This document shows, piece after piece, positions 61,153-64,000 of a stretch of DNA of 64,000 bases. The position numbers were made by a program, and so were the translations under genes. A model generated the notes under the pieces. The model saw only the letters and a program-made list of their open reading frames with translations, did not search any database and was not told where the DNA came from. Numbering within the stretch: the stretch's first letter is position 1; each line of letters opens with the position of its first letter. Origin of the DNA: Bacteroidota bacterium (lineage in GTDB: Bacteria; Bacteroidota; JABWAT01); the NCBI GenBank assembly GCA_020161835.1, contig JAIUNL010000001.1, positions 62,001-126,000 on the forward strand, given 5' to 3'.

Positions 61153-62439
61153 ATGAAAGAGGTTTTAGCTGTTATTCTTGCCGGCGGAAAAGGTGAACGC
61201 CTTTCACCCCTGACCAAAGACCGGTCAAAACCCGCCGTTCCTTTTGGCGGCATTTACCGGATTGTGGATATTACCCTGAGTAACTGCATCAATTCAGAGA
61301 TCTACAAAATTATGATTTTCCCCCAGTACCGGGGTCAGTCACTTGTCGATCACGTTGAAGCAGGGTGGAATATTTTCAGTTTGAACCTAGGTCACTTTAT
61401 TAAAATTGTCCACCCGCAGCTTTCTGAACAATCTGATACTTACAAAGGAACTGCTGATTCAGTCAGACACAACATGAAACTGATCAACCATGCCGGTGTT
61501 GATTACGTTCTGGTACTTTCGGGTGATCATATTTACAAAATGGATTATCAGCTTTTCTTAGATTTTCATATTGATAACAACGCCGACCTCACCGTTGCCG
61601 TCAAAGAAATTCCAATCGGAGAAGCTTCACGTTTCGGAGTTTTATCTGTAGACGAAACCGGAAAAGTAATCGGATTCCAGGAAAAACCAAAAAAGCCAAA
61701 TTCTGCTCCCGGAAACCCGGACAACGCTGTAATTTCAATGGGAGTTTACCTGTTCAGGCTTGATTATCTGAACAAAATCCTGAAAAAAGTAGAAGGCCAC
61801 GATTTTGGTCATGACGTCATTCCGGTGGCCGCTGAACAAGGTCATGTGATGGCCTATTGTTTTGATAAAAGAAATCGTATCAGAGATTATGCCTGGGTCT
61901 CGAATGATGATGGCAGCAGAAGCCGGCTTCTTGTTGAAAACACCAATGATGCCTTTTACTGGCGTGACGTTGGAGATCTTGATTCTTACTGGCAGGCTAA
62001 TATGGATTTAACAGGTGTCATTCCGGGATTTAGTCTGTACGGTGAAAAATGGCCGCTGAGAACTTTTCAGCAGCAATATCCACCAGTAAAAACCGTATTT
62101 AACAACCGGAAAGATTACCGGGTCGGTGCCGTTCTCGATTCAATTGTTTCGCCTGGAAGTATCATCAGTGGCGGAACTGTGCTCAACTCTGTTTTATCTT
62201 ATAACGTTCGGGTTAACAGCTGGGCTTATGTTGAAGAATGTGTCATTTTCTCAGATGTAGAAATAGGCCGTCACTGCAAACTCCGCCGTTGCATCATCGA
62301 TAAGCACAATTACATTCCCAATGATACTGTAATCGGATACGACCTTGAGGAAGATAAAAAACGATTCACTGTTACAGCCGGCGGAATTGTTGTCGTGGCA
62401 AAACGAACATTTAAACGGGAAGGTGAAGATCAGCTTTAA
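61153..62439 (+). CDS. glgC: Glucose-1-phosphate adenylyltransferase
   Basis: The 428-residue enzyme makes ADP-glucose for glycogen synthesis. CGGAGGG lies just before the ATG. The nucleotidyltransferase domain (about 1-280) shows LAVILAGGKGERLSPLT, RSKPAVPFGG, VLVLSGDHIYKMDY and GFQEKPKKP. A left-handed beta-helix domain follows at about 300-420, ending VVVAKRTFKRE. Other glycogen genes are not in the window. It may store sugar derived from polysaccharide breakdown, an inference only. Confidence 0.95.
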   Translation: MKEVLAVILAGGKGERLSPLTKDRSKPAVPFGGIYRIVDITLSNCINSEIYKIMIFPQYRGQSLVDHVEAGWNIFSLNLGHFIKIVHPQLSEQSDTYKGTADSVRHNMKLINHAGVDYVLVLSGDHIYKMDYQLFLDFHIDNNADLTVAVKEIPIGEASRFGVLSVDETGKVIGFQEKPKKPNSAPGNPDNAVISMGVYLFRLDYLNKILKKVEGHDFGHDVIPVAAEQGHVMAYCFDKRNRIRDYAWVSNDDGSRSRLLVENTNDAFYWRDVGDLDSYWQANMDLTGVIPGFSLYGEKWPLRTFQQQYPPVKTVFNNRKDYRVGAVLDSIVSPGSIISGGTVLNSVLSYNVRVNSWAYVEECVIFSDVEIGRHCKLRRCIIDKHNYIPNDTVIGYDLEEDKKRFTVTAGGIVVVAKRTFKREGEDQL

Positions 62440-62582
62440 TTTGGCTTTCTTACCACAAAAATCACAGATTTGCCCAACTTTTTGATTAAAACGGAAGCAG
62501 GCTTTCTTCCTCTTTGTTTTTCGTGTAAATTTTAACTTTATAATTCTGCACTACAGTTATTAACTTTCACATTTTTAATTTC

Positions 62583-64000
62583 ATGTTTTACCGGAAGATT
62601 TTTTCCTTTTTTACTGTCGTTGTGGCAGCACTGCCTGTTTTCTCTCAGGAGTATTCTCTTAATTTTGAACGGCTTTCAGGAAAGGACGGGCTTCCGCATA
62701 CAACCGTTTATTCCATCCGGCAGGATCCAACAGGGTTTATGTGGTTCGGCACCGAAAATGGTCTGGTCAGATACGATGGTCAGCAATTAAAAGTCTGGCA
62801 GGCAGATCCGGATAATCAAAACGGACTTTCAGGCTCAAATATTTCGTGTGTTGATATTGATGCAAACGGAAAACTGATACTGGGCTTGTGGGGTGAAGGA
62901 CTCAACCTGTTTGACCCGGTCAGAAATACGTTTACCCGATACCGGAACGACCCCACCGACCCGAACTCACTCAATGATAACCGAACCCAGGTGGTTTTTT
63001 CAGATTCAAAAAACCGGATCTGGGCAGGAACCTACCGTGGCGGCTTAAACCGGTTTTTACCGGAAGAGGGAAAGTTTCTTCACTATGTGAACGTACCCGG
63101 CCAGAAATCAACGATCAGCTCGAACCGGATCTGGTCAATTACTGAAGCCCCTGATGGCAATCTTTGGGTCGGAACTGAAGATGGATTTAACCGATTTGAT
63201 CCTGAAACAGGAAAATTTGACCGGTTTTTCACATCAGACAATTCACCTGAACAGGTAAAAGGTCATCAGATCAGATTTATTTACCCTGATAAAGCCGGCA
63301 CGCTCTGGCTCGGAACTGATTACGGACTGTATCTTTTCAATCCCGCAACCAATAAGATCAAACGTTTCCTGAAAGAAGATGGTCCCGGATCAATCAGTGA
63401 CAATATCATTAACTCAATTTTGGAAGATGCTTCCGGAAATATCTGGATTGCTACCTATAACCGGGGTTTGCTGAGATACATCCCGGAAAAAGAAAAATTC
63501 ATTTCTTACACAGCTGATCCCAAAAACCCCAATGCTCTCAGCGGAAATGACATCAGAGCCATTTATCAGGATCGTTCGGGCACAATCTGGACCGGCGGCC
63601 GCAGCAGCAGCATTGCACGATTCAATTTAATTGCAAAAAAATTCAATTACATCAGCAACAATCCGAACAACCCAAATTCACTCAGCGATAACGATGTAAC
63701 AGCAATCCATCAAAGTTCAGACGGCAATCTCTGGATCGGCACAAATGGATTCGGGTTGAACGAATACGACCAGACCAACGACAGATTCCGTTTTTATACC
63801 ACTAAAAACAGTGCACTTGGCAGTAACAACATCCAAACGGTTTATGCTGCATCTGATTATGTCTGGATCGGAACCCGAAACGGCGGATTGAACCGGCTTG
63901 ACCGAAAATCAGGAAAAATAACAGTTTACGCGTCAAACCGAAACCAGACTCATTCCTTCAGCAACAATACCATCAGAGCAATTCTTCCAGATAAACCCGG
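62583..64000 (+). CDS. Reg_prop (two-component regulator propeller) sensor, N-terminal part
   Basis: The frame opens at 62583 with a signal peptide (MFYRKIF to VFSQ) and runs off the right edge after ~472 residues. It contains about ten Reg_prop strands, including MWFGTENGLVRYDG, IWAGTYRGGLNR, LWVGTEDGFNRFD, LWLGTDYGLYLF and VWIGTRNGGLNRLD. These build a periplasmic seven-bladed propeller pair as in hybrid sensors. The output domain (histidine kinase, GGDEF or MCP) lies outside the window. It follows glgC by ~140 bp; linkage in one transcript is uncertain. Confidence 0.88.
   Translation, partial: MFYRKIFSFFTVVVAALPVFSQEYSLNFERLSGKDGLPHTTVYSIRQDPTGFMWFGTENGLVRYDGQQLKVWQADPDNQNGLSGSNISCVDIDANGKLILGLWGEGLNLFDPVRNTFTRYRNDPTDPNSLNDNRTQVVFSDSKNRIWAGTYRGGLNRFLPEEGKFLHYVNVPGQKSTISSNRIWSITEAPDGNLWVGTEDGFNRFDPETGKFDRFFTSDNSPEQVKGHQIRFIYPDKAGTLWLGTDYGLYLFNPATNKIKRFLKEDGPGSISDNIINSILEDASGNIWIATYNRGLLRYIPEKEKFISYTADPKNPNALSGNDIRAIYQDRSGTIWTGGRSSSIARFNLIAKKFNYISNNPNNPNSLSDNDVTAIHQSSDGNLWIGTNGFGLNEYDQTNDRFRFYTTKNSALGSNNIQTVYAASDYVWIGTRNGGLNRLDRKSGKITVYASNRNQTHSFSNNTIRAILPDKP

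Overview
The window looks like chromosomal DNA of a Gram-negative member of the Bacteroidota/Ignavibacteriota (FCB) side of the tree. This rests on several signs. Secreted proteins end in the YPNPFNP-type type IX secretion (T9SS) sorting domain. A PorV/PorQ-family protein and a TonB-dependent receptor with a carboxypeptidase-regulatory-like N-terminus are present. There are DUF3078 and OmpA/thrombospondin-3 outer membrane proteins and large Reg_prop sensors. Several genes have TTG-N20/21-TAnnTTTG-like promoters. SusD is absent and many genes have clear Shine-Dalgarno sites, so an ignavibacterial or related uncultured lineage fits better than classical Bacteroidia. This placement is inference; no rRNA is present.

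Region 1 (1-21474) is a beta-mannan or glucomannan utilisation region. On the minus strand it holds two tandem GH26 mannanase-like proteins, the first cut by the window edge, then a SurA/PpiC-like foldase. A trio follows: a large secreted protein, a PorV-family protein and a TonB receptor. After that come a cell-surface protein with repeated binding domains plus a CBM9-like domain, and a GH5 lipoprotein. On the plus strand there is an AGE-family (cellobiose/mannobiose 2-epimerase-like) enzyme. The proposed flow is surface hydrolysis, uptake, then intracellular epimerisation; no phosphorylase (GH130) is visible.

Region 2 (21475-34622) starts with a GxxExxY nuclease-fold gene bracketed by four copies of a ~100-bp inverted-ended repeat. 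It continues with a minus-strand operon: a 3457-residue FG-GAP/LamG/FN3 surface protein, a TlpA-like thioredoxin and a CsgG-like lipoprotein-type protein.

Region 3 (34623-41295, plus strand) carries rocD, a DUF3078 outer membrane protein, an OmpA protein, glycyl-tRNA synthetase and a small SWIM zinc-finger protein. The two outer membrane genes are each followed by a related intergenic element containing a strong terminator.

Region 4 (41404-49555, minus strand) has a hybrid sensor in which a two-component-type propeller is joined to a chemotaxis (MCP) signalling domain. It is followed by a tight nucleoside-salvage operon (cdd, tdk, nupC-type transporter, purine nucleoside phosphorylase) that ends in an esterase-like protein lacking its serine.

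Region 5 (49821-64000) contains a 14-bladed WD40 protein, tRNA-Val(TAC), a toastrack protein with an ECF sigma factor, tmk, a CtpA protease, a TauE permease, a tRNA nucleotidyltransferase, a DUF4160/DUF2442 pair, protoporphyrinogen oxidase, glgC and the start of another Reg_prop sensor.

Intergenic spaces are unusually rich in small dispersed repeats: palindromic REP-like units, CACAGA and CGCAAAGG families, and degenerate 'GTAACCCGTAATTCGT'-style word repeats. All calls come from reading the sequence; no database search was run.
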